Assembly (NCBI RefSeq): GCF_032854445.1
Contig: NC_088301.1
Span: forward strand, 4,265,703 to 4,329,702
Origin: Liolophura sinensis
Taxonomy: Eukaryota > Mollusca > Polyplacophora > Chitonida > Chitonidae
Length of the DNA stretch: 64,000 nt
Reading direction: 5' to 3'
Shown here: positions 1-12,826 of the stretch, piece after piece
Layout: every line of letters begins with the position of its first letter
Position numbering within the stretch: position 1 is the first letter of the stretch
The notes under the pieces: model-generated
Seen by the model: only the letters and a program-made list of their open reading frames with translations
Database searches by the model: none
What the model was told of the DNA's origin: nothing
Made by a program: the position numbers and the translations under genes

Positions 1-240
1 TATTTATTTATTTATTTGGTTGATGTTTTACGCCGTATTCAATAATATTTCACTTACATGACAGCATTATGGGGGGAGGAAACCTGGCAAAGGCCGGGGG
101 GGGGGGGGGGAACCCACGACCATCCGCACGTTGCTGGCAGACCTTCCCACATACGGCCGGAGAGGAAGCCAGCATGAGCTGGACTTAAACTCACAGCGAC
201 ACCGCATTGGTGGGAGGCTTCTGGGTCATTGCGCTGCGCT
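1..240 (-). mobile_element. tRNA-derived SINE (family A), 5' truncated
   Basis: Reading the minus strand, the element runs from the tRNA-related head into the body and ends in the GCGTAAAACATC-type tail plus AATA repeats at the window edge. The A-box end of the head is missing: homology stops near 240, at the part that reads GCGCAGCGCAATGACCCAG in full copies. A run of about 15 G replaces the usual CCCGGGCTC segment. Only one flank is in the window, so the target-site duplication cannot be checked. Confidence 0.85.
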
Positions 241-349
241 ACATGTCGTAATAAGGTTATCCTTACTGTGGGAGCTCTTCGTGTAGCTCAGGTGAGGCTA
301 TTTTGTCATCTTCTGCTCTACAGGGCACCTGTGTAAGAAACAAAAAAAC

Positions 350-975
350 TGCCTAATTCAGATATCTTGAATTTATTTTAAGGTTTCTTGAATTAATTTT
401 CAGATATCTGCAATTCATTTCTAGATTTCTTAAATAGCAGCCTTGTGTTAATATATAGATCATGAGCTTCACATATCTGAAAATCCTTTTCAGACATCAA
501 AAATTCTTTTGAACATATCTCGGAATAAAAAACAAGGATGCACATAACCGTAAAAGAGCCACAGAAACTGCGCCAAAATGTACAAAATGCAATAACTGCT
601 CCCTGAGCGGAAACAGAATTAGTACAGATCTGCTCATGCGTAGGGGGCCTACTGCAAGCCATCATGGATGATCGTGGTGATATAATTAAGGAGCATACAT
701 TTTGTTCACATAAATAACCAGACAAATGTAGGGCACCTATCACAAAGAGACTTCCAGATCAAATTGACGTCTATTTAAGAGATCTTGAATTCATTTTGTT
801 ATATCTGGAAATGCTTTTTGTGATATATGCAGCACGAAATTTATTTTAGATATCTTAAAATGAATTTCAGATGTCTGAAAATGATTTCCAGATATGTCCA
901 AATGAACTCAAGATATCTGGAATGAATTCAAAATGTCTTAAATAAATGCTCTATGGCCGGAACGGCTTGCCATAG
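350..975. repeat. GATATC-rich AT repeat ending in CGGCTTGCCATA
   Basis: The stretch is built from many imperfect copies of the palindrome AGATATCT or its variants, each spaced by AAATGAATT-like DNA. It ends in CCGGAACGGCTTGCCATAG near 956-976. A second member lies at 30900-31093. I infer a non-autonomous, palindrome-rich element rather than a gene. The short open frame at 393-743 is a chance frame in it. Confidence 0.6.
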
Positions 976-2110
976 TAAGTTACAGCAAGATATGTCGGAA
1001 ATTTTGACTTTATACTTCCAGGATAAATAATTATTTAACATCATCAGAGTTTTAGAATTTATCAACAATCCAAATATGACCTAGTCCGATGGCTTATGAA
1101 ACTACTTTCAGTTTTATGCTTTTGGTATGAAAGTTGACATGTATGGGCAGGTAATCGAATATGTATTTATGGTTTTGCTGTTGGGGTGTTACTGTTAATA
1201 TTGCTGGATATCTAGAGCGCTTTTCAACCGCGTTTATACATGTCATTGTGTAACATTAAATCTAATCTTCTGATTCAGAATATTCAGAAATGTATATCAT
1301 CCAATTACATGTCTTGTCATATACGCTGCATGCCCAACTACCTGAATGGCGGAACGCTACTTTGCGACATGTGTCGAAGATAAGTATGGAAGGGTGATAC
1401 CCACAAAGGACACAATGGAAACTGTAATCGTGGTCAGTTCATGCCTCGAAATGTAGGTATGCTTGATGTAAAGTGTAGGTATCAACATTCTCTCCGATCA
1501 TTTCTTGAAACATGGCAACAGACCGCCCTATTGCAACGTGGTTCTGAAAACAATTAAACGTCAAAATTTTATCTTCAATATTGATAACTGAAGTTTTAGT
1601 AAGTATATCCTGACTTGAGATAACATTAAACTGGAAGGTTTGTTGATGTTAAATTTTCTGTTAAAATCTACATTCTGCATGCTCAATAGAGTGAAATAAA
1701 TAAAATAGAGTAAATCTGACCATTCCATGCTGAATCATTAATACACTACATCATATTTACGTATATCACTCTCGCCAAAAGCTTTTGTGTTTTTTATGAG
1801 AACATTTCCAACGTGGGTGTATATTTGACCAAATATCCACATAATCTTTTCAATTATCGGACAGCTTTGCTCGCGATGCCGTGAGCGTATGATATATAGG
1901 ATCAGACATAAAGGCTTAATATAATTATTTAACAGTGAATATATTACAATGTCATGTTTAATATTAAGCCAAGCTGGTTTTTTCATTGTTCAGTTCTGCT
2001 TAGTGCCCTGAATTTGGACCTAGCTTGTGCCAGGATACCGTATGACAAGAATATTGTGGATATATCATGTCCATAACCATTCATTCCTTCAGTTGTTCAG
2101 AGCACAGTGA
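976..2110. other. AT-rich DNA, nothing recognised
   Basis: I see no gene, RNA or clear repeat here. An open frame of 82 codons at 1738-1986 on the minus strand has no motif and composition typical of random AT-rich DNA. It lies downstream of the decayed zinc-cluster gene and could hide a further exon, but I cannot show one. Confidence 0.4.
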
Positions 2111-2111
2111 C

Positions 2112-4617
2112 CTAAAGTTCTTGATAGTTGGAGACCTTACCTTTTACCACTAGTTGTAAATGTATTATTTTCGACTTGCTGGAAACAAGACGAACATCGA
2201 GTGGTCCTTGGCATCGAACACATGATGTTTCTCTTGGTGTGATTTCGAGGATACCGTCAAATTTGTGATTTCTGATAATTTGCCTGACTTCCAGAGGGAT
2301 ATCCTTTGGTATACTCCTTGGTAATGATCGGAAATGTTGGCTGTTATTTCTCAGTGGAACGGGCTTTTGGCTCCCGTTTACCTGTTCGGTGTCAGATTCT
2401 TGTTGGTCAGTTTCTTGATCAGATAATGACTGCACGTCATCTGACGATATCAATTCTGGTAGCTCTTGTTTTAGATACCATTTGCAGATGAGTTTATGGA
2501 GGCATGTGCGAATGCTTTTTGTGCACCTGCATATTGTGGTGTTTCTTTGTTAATCGTACGTTACTATAGTCCGTTGTAGTTTGCACCAGAACCTTTTTTC
2601 CCCGTGTACACAGACAGATGAATATGTCTAGGATAATAGGTCGACTGATGAGGTGGAATGAGTACTACAAATGGGCGTCCTGACCTTTCAGCTGTTTCTT
2701 GGCACTGCTTTAGTTCATTGTATCTACTTTCAGTGATGAAATTTTCACTCCGCATGCATTCAAGCGTGTCTTGTCTAAGAATCGTTTCTCTTCCAGGAAT
2801 GACATAAGGAACGGAACGAACGTGATCACACTCAAAGGAACTGTTCCCACCTCTTCTTGCCGCCGATTTCAACTCAATTCATGAGTTGTTTTCACAAATG
2901 CTGATCGGAGCATTTGTGAGCGTATTTTTCTGCAGATGTATCGTGATTTGAGGACCACTTCTTGATTTGGACGAACAATACACTCCTTTGGCTGGATAGA
3001 TTACAACAGTATGGTGATGATTGTAGACATTAACATCATGCTGTAGAGACTGGTGAGATTTCAAGTGCGATTTCATCCATTTCACTGTTATAATTTTACC
3101 ACATAGTGTACAACTTGCTCGAAGGGATGACGCCTTTGTTGAAATATGGGAATCTAATGATCTAGAACAAGTCGTCTTCAGATTAATACTCTGGGTGGCA
3201 TAGCAATGGTCTTTGTCACTTGTCACCGCGTCACTTTCCTGTGCCTCTACTGCGTTATTCTGATGGTTTTCTGATCTGTGTTTTGCAAGCAACGAATGAG
3301 AATTTTTCGCTGTACGGATAGAGGGGATTAATTTGGATGCAACAGGCGTGTTAAGACTATTAACACATGTTTGAACGTGGTGCTTCAAGTTTTCTTTGCG
3401 AATAATTATCCTTGAACATGACGTGCAATGGAAATGCCGTGTAGAACTGTGTTCAGTTAGATTTGACAAATAGATTATGAATCTGGCTTTGCTTTTGTTC
3501 TAGCTTTGTTCTAGCTTAAAAAGTTTGACCACAATTTACCTACTGTTCATGCATTAGGCATAAAGAGCTAACCACGAATGTGGCTTTGTTTTGGTTCTAA
3601 AGAAGTTTTCGCTTTTAGGCACACTTTATTCTGATTTTTGAGACACGATGCGAAAAGCAGTAATGGTGCAATGTTGAAAGTTGGTCAGCAGGACAAATTG
3701 TGCTCTTCTCTCGTATCAAATTATTTCAGATGAATAGTTTTCCAGTGATTGGCATTAAAATTTTTGCCACCGTTCATGCATTATGTAAGAAAAACATCTG
3801 TTGGCTTTCGAGTTACGGTTAGCGCAGCGGGAGCGTTCTTTACATTGTGTGGTATTAAAACATACACGCCAAATGACTACTCTGTTGGTCTAATAGAGAG
3901 AATATGTACACAAACACTACACAACTACTATTCACATGAGGCCATTGAGTAGAAGTTCAATTGCAGGCATAGATGATCTGATCTATTTGTGTTAGTTATT
4001 TTTTCCATTGCAAATTAGACACTTGCATTTGCCCGTCCGGAAGTTGATGGCATCTTTTTGTTTTACATCCATCGCCGGGGCCAATAACGAAAATAAGATC
4101 TGTAAGTTTAGATTTCCTTTGATACCTATTTTACTCTGCCTCATCAGTGGAAGAATATTTTAAATTGGCGTCACCTACAGAGCCGATAAATCTGCATATA
4201 CGTCTGGATGACCACTAGGAGTATACATTTCGAAAAAAGATGTAGAAAAATAATTTAAGAACATATCATCTCATTGACAGGGAATGTATCTATTTTTTTA
4301 ACATGAAAAGTTAATCAAAAAGCTCGCCTATCATGTAAAGCCGCAGACGATAACTATATATGTACACAGTATTTAAGATGAATGAAACGTATTGATGCTT
4401 AATTTTACGTACCGTTTTGTCCCTCGACGCGTGCTTTCCAGTGTACAGCTCTCAAATGGTTCTCTACTTTCTTCTTCCTTGTTGGCTTGAACTTTGACGG
4501 TGGACATAACGGACAATGGAATGAAATATAGTCTCCTTTACAACAATCCTTGCAACTTTTTACACAACTTAACAATTCATCCACAGACTGAATCACGACA
4601 GGTTGGTGTGCTGTCAT
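2112..4617 (-). pseudogene. Decayed multi-exon C2H2 zinc-finger / cysteine-cluster gene (HMGXB3-like family)
   Basis: Pieces in order on the minus strand. Exon 4617 to about 4406 starts with ATG, carries a zinc-finger-like C-P-L-C...H...H segment and ends at a G|GTACGT donor. An exon covering about 3480 to 2564 has two C2H2-like fingers (CTSC...HHVQTC and CTLCGK...HLKSH), then an H-rich segment ending near VYTGKK. An exon at 2526-2141 follows a GCAG acceptor, has CLHKLICKWYL, then CVRCQGPL with a KSKIIHL segment, and ends at AAAG|GTAAGG. From recall, this order matches large mobile-element-like proteins of fish and marine invertebrates that are often annotated as HMG-box protein 3-like. An in-frame TGA at 2879-2881 interrupts the long exon, and the exon phases do not join cleanly. 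I therefore call it a pseudogene or dead transposon gene. Function in a living copy is unknown. Confidence 0.55.
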
Positions 4618-4619
4618 TG

Positions 4620-6889
4620 TTACATTGCAGCGTCCAGAAATAAACTCGTCGGAAAAGTGGAAAGCTTTTATAAAAGCTATGTACTACATTAGCCAAACTG
4701 CAAAGCTAACAAGTCACCCTGATATAGTATTACTTCAGCAGACATGCGATGGGAAACTATGTTTACAAACACACCGCCACCTCGGCTTTCCACGGTCCAG
4801 ACACACAAAAGTTACCCATAAATTTGTTTTGTTTAGACATTGTGGCAAGTGATGCACGGAGGTATAAAAGTGTAGAAAGAGCAGGCCTATATACTGAATG
4901 TTCTTATAAACTCCACGTTTTTAACTTTGACTGAAAATGTTTTATCTTATAATCGAATTAGAAAATCATTTATACCTCTATCAACATCGAGTTTTTCCAA
5001 ATATTGTATTGCTCTGGCGTCCGAAAAACATAAACAAACTCGTACATGATAGAACTCGTTAATTTTTCTGGAAATAACTCTCCACCGTCGAATTCCAAGT
5101 AAATTGGGATTAGGAGACATGAAGATCATTCATGTGAGACAACATGTCCATATGAACAAAATAAAATAGTCCTACTTAATTTCTAAGATGAAGGTATTGG
5201 TCCGAAGTACATTTTAAATTCTTCAACCATAACAAAAGTTATCACGGCACTGCAGATATGACTTTCAAGCACTATAGTAGGCCCAATGTGCTAGGTAGTA
5301 CAAATGAAATGGTATTTGCTTGACATACTTCCTTTTTAGCCATTTCATGAGGATTTCATTCATTGTATGAATAAAATCAAAGCCCTATTCAAAAAGCCCG
5401 ACCCCAATTCATATTGTATTATACATGGATCTTCTGCTGCTTGGTTGTCGGGCAGGGAAAGGCAAATTTTAATGCGAATTGAGTTACATAATTACATTGA
5501 CGGTATATTTACATACACCTGTATTGTTGCATTCTTTTGCCTGTACACATATTTGTTAAGAAATATTTTGTGATGTGTGGATTTTTATGATTCTGATCAT
5601 TTTATTTTTTAAAACTTAATATTAGTAGTAATAAATGCATCTTGCTTAGGTCAAAGAAAACAATTCTGGGTATGAGAAAGTTATAGCTGACAGATTTCCT
5701 TGACAAGGAGATAAGTCTGAATTCCTTTTTAAGTCTGAGGACTATAATGTCTTTCTAAAAATTCCACCGTGGTTTGCTGGGCTAGGATGTTATATACATT
5801 ACGTTGTGAATAAACAAACCATGTGTCCTAAAGAGAGGATGGCGTTAAACAATAATCAAATAAATAAATACATAAATAAAGCAAGTAACTTTATGGTAGC
5901 GCGACATATGAAAACCCTATAAGATGGAGACGCCTAATTTAGTTTCAATATAAATGTTTTCACTTAGAGAATTCAGGAGCAATAAAGCGGGCGATCACTT
6001 GTCCACCAGTGAAATCTGATATATGTGGATGTAAGCCTCTGCGGTATAACAAAATAAACTGGGTCATGCATGAAAGTCAGAGGTCAGACACACAGAATTT
6101 AGACGCTTGAACCTTTCTCTGCCATAAGAGGAAATAATGTGTGGGGTGTGTTAAGAAGCAAACTCTGAAAAACTTACTTGATATCTTTGGCAAAATAAGC
6201 TTTCTTAAATATTCAATGTTTTTCGCACTTTACAAATTATGGTCTCAAGCTACATATGTGTATTTTTGGGGTTATAAATAAGGCTATACAACAGCAGCAA
6301 AGACCTTGTTTGTCCTTATCAAGGAACTGAGCGTAACAAGTCGCCAGGCTTTATATCTCTGCAAGTTTTTACAAACTAATTAAATGGCCATTGAACGTTA
6401 ATTGACAACAAGAGCGCTGTGAACAGCTATGCACAGGCAGAGATCAAAAGGGATTACAACATTAAGCGTCAGAAGTTTACTGTACACAGAATAAAGCAAA
6501 AATAATAATCATGTACATAAAACATATAACATTTCTAAGTAACAATAAACAACCTATGGTTAATTACCACACAAGTGTCATCAGGCTGGCGAAAAGCTAT
6601 TATATAACTTATAGGGCTTCCATTCAAATCGGGCTATTACTTAGTTTTAAAAAAGTTTCCTAAACATGTAACAAACCCTGGTATCCATCACCTTACATAC
6701 ATACTTATACATTATATGTTATATATATTTCTCAGAAATAAACAAGGCAACAGTCCTCCGCATATAGATTTTAGCTGTACCAAAACGACATATAACTTAT
6801 CTATTGTCCTCATAAGTGTGTGTCAATCAATCAGTTAAATCTTTATTAGAAGTTAATTTGGTAATCATCAATGTTGTACTGCATACCTG
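4620..6889. other. AT-rich intergenic DNA with one SINE-tail fragment
   Basis: No gene is recognised. At about 5790-5880 a tail reading GGCGTTAAACAATAATCAAA followed by AATA repeats resembles the 3' end of the SINE families in this window. It is only a fragment. Confidence 0.4.
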
Positions 6890-9800
6890 AAGGATGGAAA
6901 ACTTTATACCTATAAAGGTTGAACTTTATACCTATAGGAAGGTAAATCAGCCACCGTCCTTCTCATGGATGTTGTACTCTATAGCTATAGGAAGGTAAAC
7001 TGGTCACCGTCCTCCTCGTGGATGTTGAATTTTATACATGTAGAAAGGTTAATTAGCCACTCTCCTTCTCGTGGATGTTGTACTTTATAACTATGGGAAG
7101 ATAAATTTTCCACCGTCCTCCTCGTGGATGTGGTACCTTATACGTATGGGAAAGCAAATTAGCCACCGTCTTCCTCATGGATGTTGTACTTTATACCAGT
7201 AGGAATGTAAATTAGCCACCGTCCTCCTCATGGATGTTGTACCTCATGCTTACATGGAGGTAAGTTAGCCACCGTCCTCCTCGTGGATGTTGTACTTTAT
7301 ACCTACATGGAGGTAAATTAGCCACCGTCCTCCTCATGGATGTTGTACTTTATACCAGTAGGAAGGTAAATTAGGCACCGTCCTCCTCGTGGATGTTGTA
7401 CTTTATACCAGTAGGAAGGTAAACTAGCCACCGTCCTCCTCGTGGATGTTGAACTTTATACCTATAGAAAGGTAAACTAGCCACCGTCCTCCTCGTGGAT
7501 GTTGTACCTCATGCTTACATGGAGGTAAGTTAGCCTCCGTCCTCCTCGTGGATGTTGTACCTTATACCTACATGGAGGTAAATTAGCCACCGTCCTCCTC
7601 ATGGATGTTGTACTTTATACCAGTAGGAAGGTAAATTAGGCACCGTCCTCCTCGTGGATGTTGTACTTTATACCAGTAGGAAGGTAAACTAGCCACCGTC
7701 CTCCTCGTGGATGTTGAACTTTATACCTATAGAAAGGTAAACTAGTCACCGTCCTCCTCGTGGATGTTGTACTTTATACCTATATGAAGGTAAATTAGCC
7801 ACCGTCCTCCTCGTGGATGTTGTACCTCATGCTTACATGGAGGTAAGTTAGCCACCGTCCTCCTCGTGGATGTTGTACCTTATACCTACATGGAGGTAAA
7901 TTAGCCACCGTCCTCCTCATGGATGTTGTACTTTATACCAGTAGGAAGGTAAATTAGGCACCGTCCTCCTCGTGGAAGTTGTACCTGACACTTCCAGAAA
8001 GGTAAACTAGCCACCGTCCTCCTCGTGGATGTTGTACTTTATACCAGTAGGAAGGTAAACTAGTCACCGTCCTCCTCGTGGATGTTGAACTTTATACCTA
8101 TAGAAAGGGAAACTAGTCACCGTCCTCCTCGTGGATGTTGAATTTTATACATGTAGGAAGGTAAATTAGCCACCGTCCTCCTTATGGATGTTGTACTTTA
8201 TACTAGTAGGAAGGTAAATTAGGCGCCGTCCTCCTCGTGGATGTTGTACCTGACACCTCCAGAAAGGTAAACTAGCCATCGTCCTCCTCGTGGATGTTGT
8301 ACTTTATACCAGTAGGAAGGTAAACTAGTCACCGTCCTCCTCGTGGATGTTGAAGTTTATACCTATAGAAAGGTAAACTAGTCACCGTCCTCCTCGTGGA
8401 TGTTGTACTCTATACCTATAGGAAGGTAAACTGGTCACCGTCCTCCTCGTGGATGTTGAATTTTATACATGCAGGAAGGTAAATTAGCCACCGTCCTCCT
8501 CGTGGATGTTGTACTTTATACCTACATGAAGGTAAATTAGCCACCGTCCTCCTCGTGGATGTTGTACTTTATGGCTAAAGGAAGGTAAATTAGCCACCGT
8601 CCTCCTCGTGGATGTTGTACTTTATACCTATATGAAGGTAAATTAGCCACCGTCCTCCTCGTGGATGTTGTACCTCATGCTTACATGGAGGTAAGTTAGC
8701 CACCGTCCTTCTCGTGGATGTTGTACCTTATACCTACATGGAGGTAAATTAGCCACCGTCCTCCTTATGGATGTTGTACTTTATACCTATATGAAGGTAA
8801 ATTAGCCACCGTCCTCCTCGTGGATGTTGTACTTTATACCTATGGGAAAGCAAATTAGCCACCGTCCTCCGCGTGGATGTTGTACCTCATGCCTACATGG
8901 AGGTAAGTTAGCCACCGTCCTCCTCCTGGATGTTGTACCTTATACCTACATGGAGGTAAATTAGCCACCGTCCTCCTCATGGATGTTGTACTTTATACCA
9001 GTAGGAAGGTAAATTAGGCACAGTCCTCCTCGTGGATGTTATACCTGACACCTCCAGAAAGGTAAACTAGCCAACGTTCCCTTCGTGGATGTTGTACTTT
9101 ACACCTGAGGAAAGGTAAATTAGCCACCGTCCTCTTTGTGGATGTTGTACCTAATACCTGCAGGAAGGTAAATTGGCCACCGTCCTCCTCATGGATGTTG
9201 TACTTTATACCTATAGTAAGGTAAATTAGCCTCCGTGTTCTTTGTAGATGTTGTACCTGATACCTGCAGGAAGGTAAACTGGTCACCGTCCTCCTCATGG
9301 GTGTTGTACCTTATACCTGCAGGAAGGTAAATTAGCCACCGTCCTCCTCGTGGATGTTGTACTTTATGGCTATAGGAAGGTAAATTAGCCACCGTCCTCC
9401 TCGTGGATATTGTACTTTATACCTATATGAGGGTAAATTAGCCACCGTCCTCCTCATGGATGTTGTACCTTATACCTATATGAAGTTAAATTAGCCACCG
9501 TCCTCCTCGTGGATGTTGTACCTGATACCTGCAGTAAGGTAAAGTAGCCACCGTCCTCCTCGTGGAGGTTCTACCTGATACCTATAGGAAGGTAAACTAG
9601 CAACCGTCCTCCTCGTGGATGTTGTACTTTATGGCTATAGGAAGGTAGGCTAAATTAGCCACCGTCCTTCTCGTGGATGTTGTACTTTATATACGAGGGT
9701 AAACGGTGGCTAATTTGAGGGTAAATTAGCCACCGTCCTCCTCGTGGATGTTGTACCTTTTACCTGGAGGAAGGTAAATTAGCCACTGTCCTTCTCGTCG

Positions 9801-9925
9801 ATGTTGTATCTTATGCCAGTAGGAAGGTAAATTAGCCACCGTCCTCCTCGTGGATGTTATACTTTATACCTATGGGGAGGTGAACTAGGCAAGGTCCTCC
9901 TCGTGGATCTTTAATATTTTTTCTT
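6890..9925. repeat. Minisatellite, 53 bp unit, about 57 tandem copies
   Basis: The whole stretch is a tandem array. The consensus unit contains GATGTTGTACTTTATACC, then AGGAAGGTAAATTAGCCACC, then GTCCTCCTCGTG, 53 bases in all. Units differ by substitutions, and a few are longer, near 9650-9720. Sub-variants recur in the same order: a CTCATGCTTACATGGAGG variant appears near 7238, 7504, 7823, 8671 and 8883. That points to duplication of multi-unit blocks. The unit length is not a multiple of three, so long frames such as 9014-9298 on the minus strand are by-products and not a repeat protein. Confidence 0.93.
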
Positions 9926-10875
9926 CACGTTAGTGATGGAGGACTATTAGGTTACTAATTAACAATGACACATTAGAGAAGGTCTTCAGGGTTACCGTAA
10001 TGTCTGTGTTTTCGGATAATAAGGGGTTTAAAGTGTTGAGAATTTATCTGGTCGGCTATAGGCCTATATAAATATACAGGCCTATAGTCTCGTACCTTGC
10101 CCAATTATTCGTAAACGAACAAGTTACTTGTTCCGTTCTGCTCATGGATGTCCGTTCTCCTCGTGGACGTTCTCCTCGTGGATGGCGGCTGCCCAGTGCT
10201 ACTCTGTCAATCGCCTCGGTTGTCCGAGCTATGAAAACCAACCAATTAGAACGCGTTTCAAGGCTCGTACCTTGCCCTGCTATTCGCAAAGGCAAAGCCC
10301 ATAAAATATCGCAAAGGTCAATAGACATCATAACAGTGTAAACTTTTAAGAATTGATCACAGGGGTCATGATGAGCTGTAGACAACCGAAGATGCGTTGG
10401 GCACCAAAAATTGTCAATTTGTAAATTAGCTTTAAGATCGCGTGATTCAATTTTTGAAACGGATTTATCTTATGTGAACACGTTACGCAACATAATGAAG
10501 GCCTCTTATCTTTATGGCTTTTGAAACACTAGTAATGGGAGTGTACATGTACAATTATGTGCACGTATCGACATATGAGCTCATCGTGGGAGACGGAACG
10601 TCGTGGATGAATGCTGACCTTCGACCCATTTTAGGCCACTAAAATCGGAATAAACGTTTTGTTTTTTTCTTCTTCTTTTTTTAAATAATCGATATTCGTA
10701 ACTTTTGCTATCTTTACAATGAATACCAAGAGATTTTCTTGGGAACATATTTTACAGAACAAACAAAGCCAGCGTTCGGATAATTCACGGTGTATTTCTG
10801 GAGATGTCTTCATTTTTTTCTGACTATAATTGTACGGAGTACGTACCTAACTGACTATATAGGGCCTCGGCGTCA

Positions 10876-10877
<2 letters not shown>
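9926..10877. other. Non-coding stretch with a stray minisatellite core
   Basis: At 10141-10187 two short copies of the minisatellite core (CTCCTCGTGGA) stand outside the main array. A phrase CTCGTACCTTGCCC occurs twice, near 10091 and 10264, each followed by an ATTCG. No gene is recognised. The overlapping frames on both strands at 10056-10385 have no motif. Confidence 0.4.

Positions 10878-10934
<57 letters not shown>
10878..10934. repeat. TA dinucleotide microsatellite
   Basis: This is an uninterrupted run of about 28 TA dinucleotides. It creates artificial Tyr-Ile frames on both strands. Confidence 0.97.
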
Positions 10935-10940
<6 letters not shown>

Positions 10941-11576
10941 ACAGTTTAGGAGTTGGAAAAAAAAAACTTTGTGGCACTTCCAAACGCCCATCGAATTAGT
11001 TAAGAAAGGGCTGGCAATGTATATACAACTGTACCGTTGAAGACACACTTCCGTCATTTCTCAAATTTAATTTTTAGATATTCCATCGACACTCCGAAAG
11101 CATATATGGGAACAAATGTATGACTTCAAATTTGCATTGATGTTTTTTTTTGTAAAAATATTGTATGATAATCCAAAATCACAAAGAAAGTTGGCGTCAT
11201 GTGAAAATCTGTGATACAAAAGATGGGCCTACCTGCGATAATGACATCAATTCATCACGATGAATTTCATTTCTCGAAGGTTATTTCTGATAAAGAGTGC
11301 ATGGAATTAACTTTTTGGAAATTCTTAAAACACGATACAAACCTGTCCCATTAGAGAATGGGAGCTAATAAACAAATGGCAGTGTTCAGGGTAGGATTAC
11401 AACACAAGTGTTTCAACGAACTCTACACATTGAACATATGAATGAAAGAAGGATTCATGTTTTGCCATAAGTGGTTAAGGCAACATTGGTAGCATTTCAG
11501 GCATGAGAATGAAAACATCCAAAATCGGAAGAAAAAGCCAACAGAAACTTGTAAAATTAAAATGAACTTTTGAAAA
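10935..11576. other. AT-rich DNA, nothing recognised
   Basis: No gene, RNA or repeat is seen between the TA microsatellite and the SINE at 11588. Confidence 0.4.
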
Positions 11577-11587
11577 ACTGTAATTTA

Positions 11588-11767
11588 TTTATTTATTTGA
11601 TTGGTGTTTTACGCCGTACTCAAGAATATTTCACTTATACGACGGCGGCCAGCATTATGGTGGGTGGAAACCGGGCAGGGCTCAGAGGAAACCCACGACC
11701 ATCCGCAGGTTGCTGGAAGACCTTCCCACGTACGGCCGGAGAGGAAGCCAGCGTGAGCTGGACTTGA
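11588..11767 (-). mobile_element. tRNA-derived SINE (family A), 5' truncated, with target-site duplication
   Basis: The minus strand shows the SINE body from GTTCAAGTCCAGCTCACGC to the tail GAGTACGGCGTAAAACACCA and AATA repeats. It is cut at the B-box of the tRNA head. An 11-base duplication ACTGTAATTTA flanks it at 11577-11587 and 11768-11778, which shows insertion by target-primed reverse transcription. Confidence 0.93.
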
Positions 11768-11778
11768 ACTGTAATTTA

Positions 11779-12533
11779 AAAATACATTTTACATATATTA
11801 CATAACATAATTTTACAGATAGTTCTTATTACAAAATTATCGTAAATATTTAACTGCGGCATCACTGGCAACGCTGTCAAAAGGGACAACATCCTGACAC
11901 GTGCAAGTACAAAAGTTGACTTAAAAGTGGCAGGATAATCTATAAAATACACATCAACAAAGCGTTATAGAAAGCCTAAACTGAAGGGCGTGTAAAAATG
12001 CATACATAAAAGCTTTTTTATATAACCGTTAAAATTGATTGGTGTCGTCGCACCCGGGGTCAGGTTTGTGGATACGGAGGCTACATGAGTGCGAGGACTA
12101 AACCATCATCCAGATAAATGAAGAACAAAGCCTGTGACTTAAAGCTGAAGCCGAACCAACGACAGTTGGATTCGAACCCGCGACCTCATTTTTGGGTGGT
12201 CCAAGGAGGATACAATGGTAACACTTTCGTAGGATTCGACCCGTAACAGGGTAGAATGCAGTATCTACAAATGCAGAATGAATGGGAATGGGCCTTTGGT
12301 CTAGTATAAGAAGCAAAGGCTATGTTCCTGAAGGTCGTTGGTTGTAACAGCAACAGGGTAGGCCCTATACATAAATAAAGGTAGCTTATATTTTACGAAG
12401 AAATAATCCTGTGATAAACATAAGCTGATTTACGTAATTATAGCCTCCAGTTATTATAGACTGGCCCCTTCAATGAAGTACTAGTTAACTCTCATTGATT
12501 CAGTAGTTTCACAGCATGCGACAAAACCCAATG
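11779..12533. other. Non-coding stretch with a tRNA-like B-box
   Basis: On the minus strand near 12185-12165 the sequence GCGGGTTCGAATCCAACTG matches a polymerase III B-box closely. No full cloverleaf can be folded around it by eye, so it is more likely the head of a tRNA-derived SINE than a tRNA gene. The rest shows nothing recognisable. Confidence 0.4.
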
Positions 12534-12826
12534 TAACGTTTGTTGTACTAGTATATGGCACACGATTTTAGTGTAAGTCTTACAATGGCGGCCTAACATT
12601 TGTTGTATAAATCCTTCAATCGTGGCCTACCATTTGTTGTATAAATCTTACAATCGCGGCCTGACATTTGTTATATAGATGTTACAATCGCGACCTAACA
12701 TTTGTGTTACAAATCCTACAATCGCGGCTTAACATTTGTTAAACAGATTTTAAAATGGCGGCCTAACATATACTATATAAATCTTACAATCGCGGCCTAA
12801 CATTTGTTATATAAATTTTACAATCT
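12534..12826. repeat. Tandem repeat, about 35 bp unit, about seven copies
   Basis: The unit reads roughly AACATTTGTTGTATAAATCT followed by TACAATCGCGGCCT. The copies are diverged by substitutions and small indels. The first, at 12534-12593, is stretched by an insertion. Confidence 0.85.

Noticed and set aside
9014-9392. Apparent repeat protein on the minus strand (repeated NLP, KVQHP and YNIHEEDG phrases)
   Set aside because: It is a translation of the 53 bp minisatellite. The unit is not a multiple of three, so the frame rotates through the phrases, and there is no start context or splice evidence.
6890-9925. CRISPR-like array
   Set aside because: Units are contiguous, with no unique spacers between constant repeats, and the DNA is eukaryotic. 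It is a minisatellite.
10790-11057. Tyr-Ile repeat open frames on both strands
   Set aside because: They are direct translation of the TA microsatellite.
12098-12316. Possible tRNA gene around the exact B-box GGTTCGAATCC
   Set aside because: No A-box at the right distance and no acceptor stem could be found by eye. It is more likely a SINE head.
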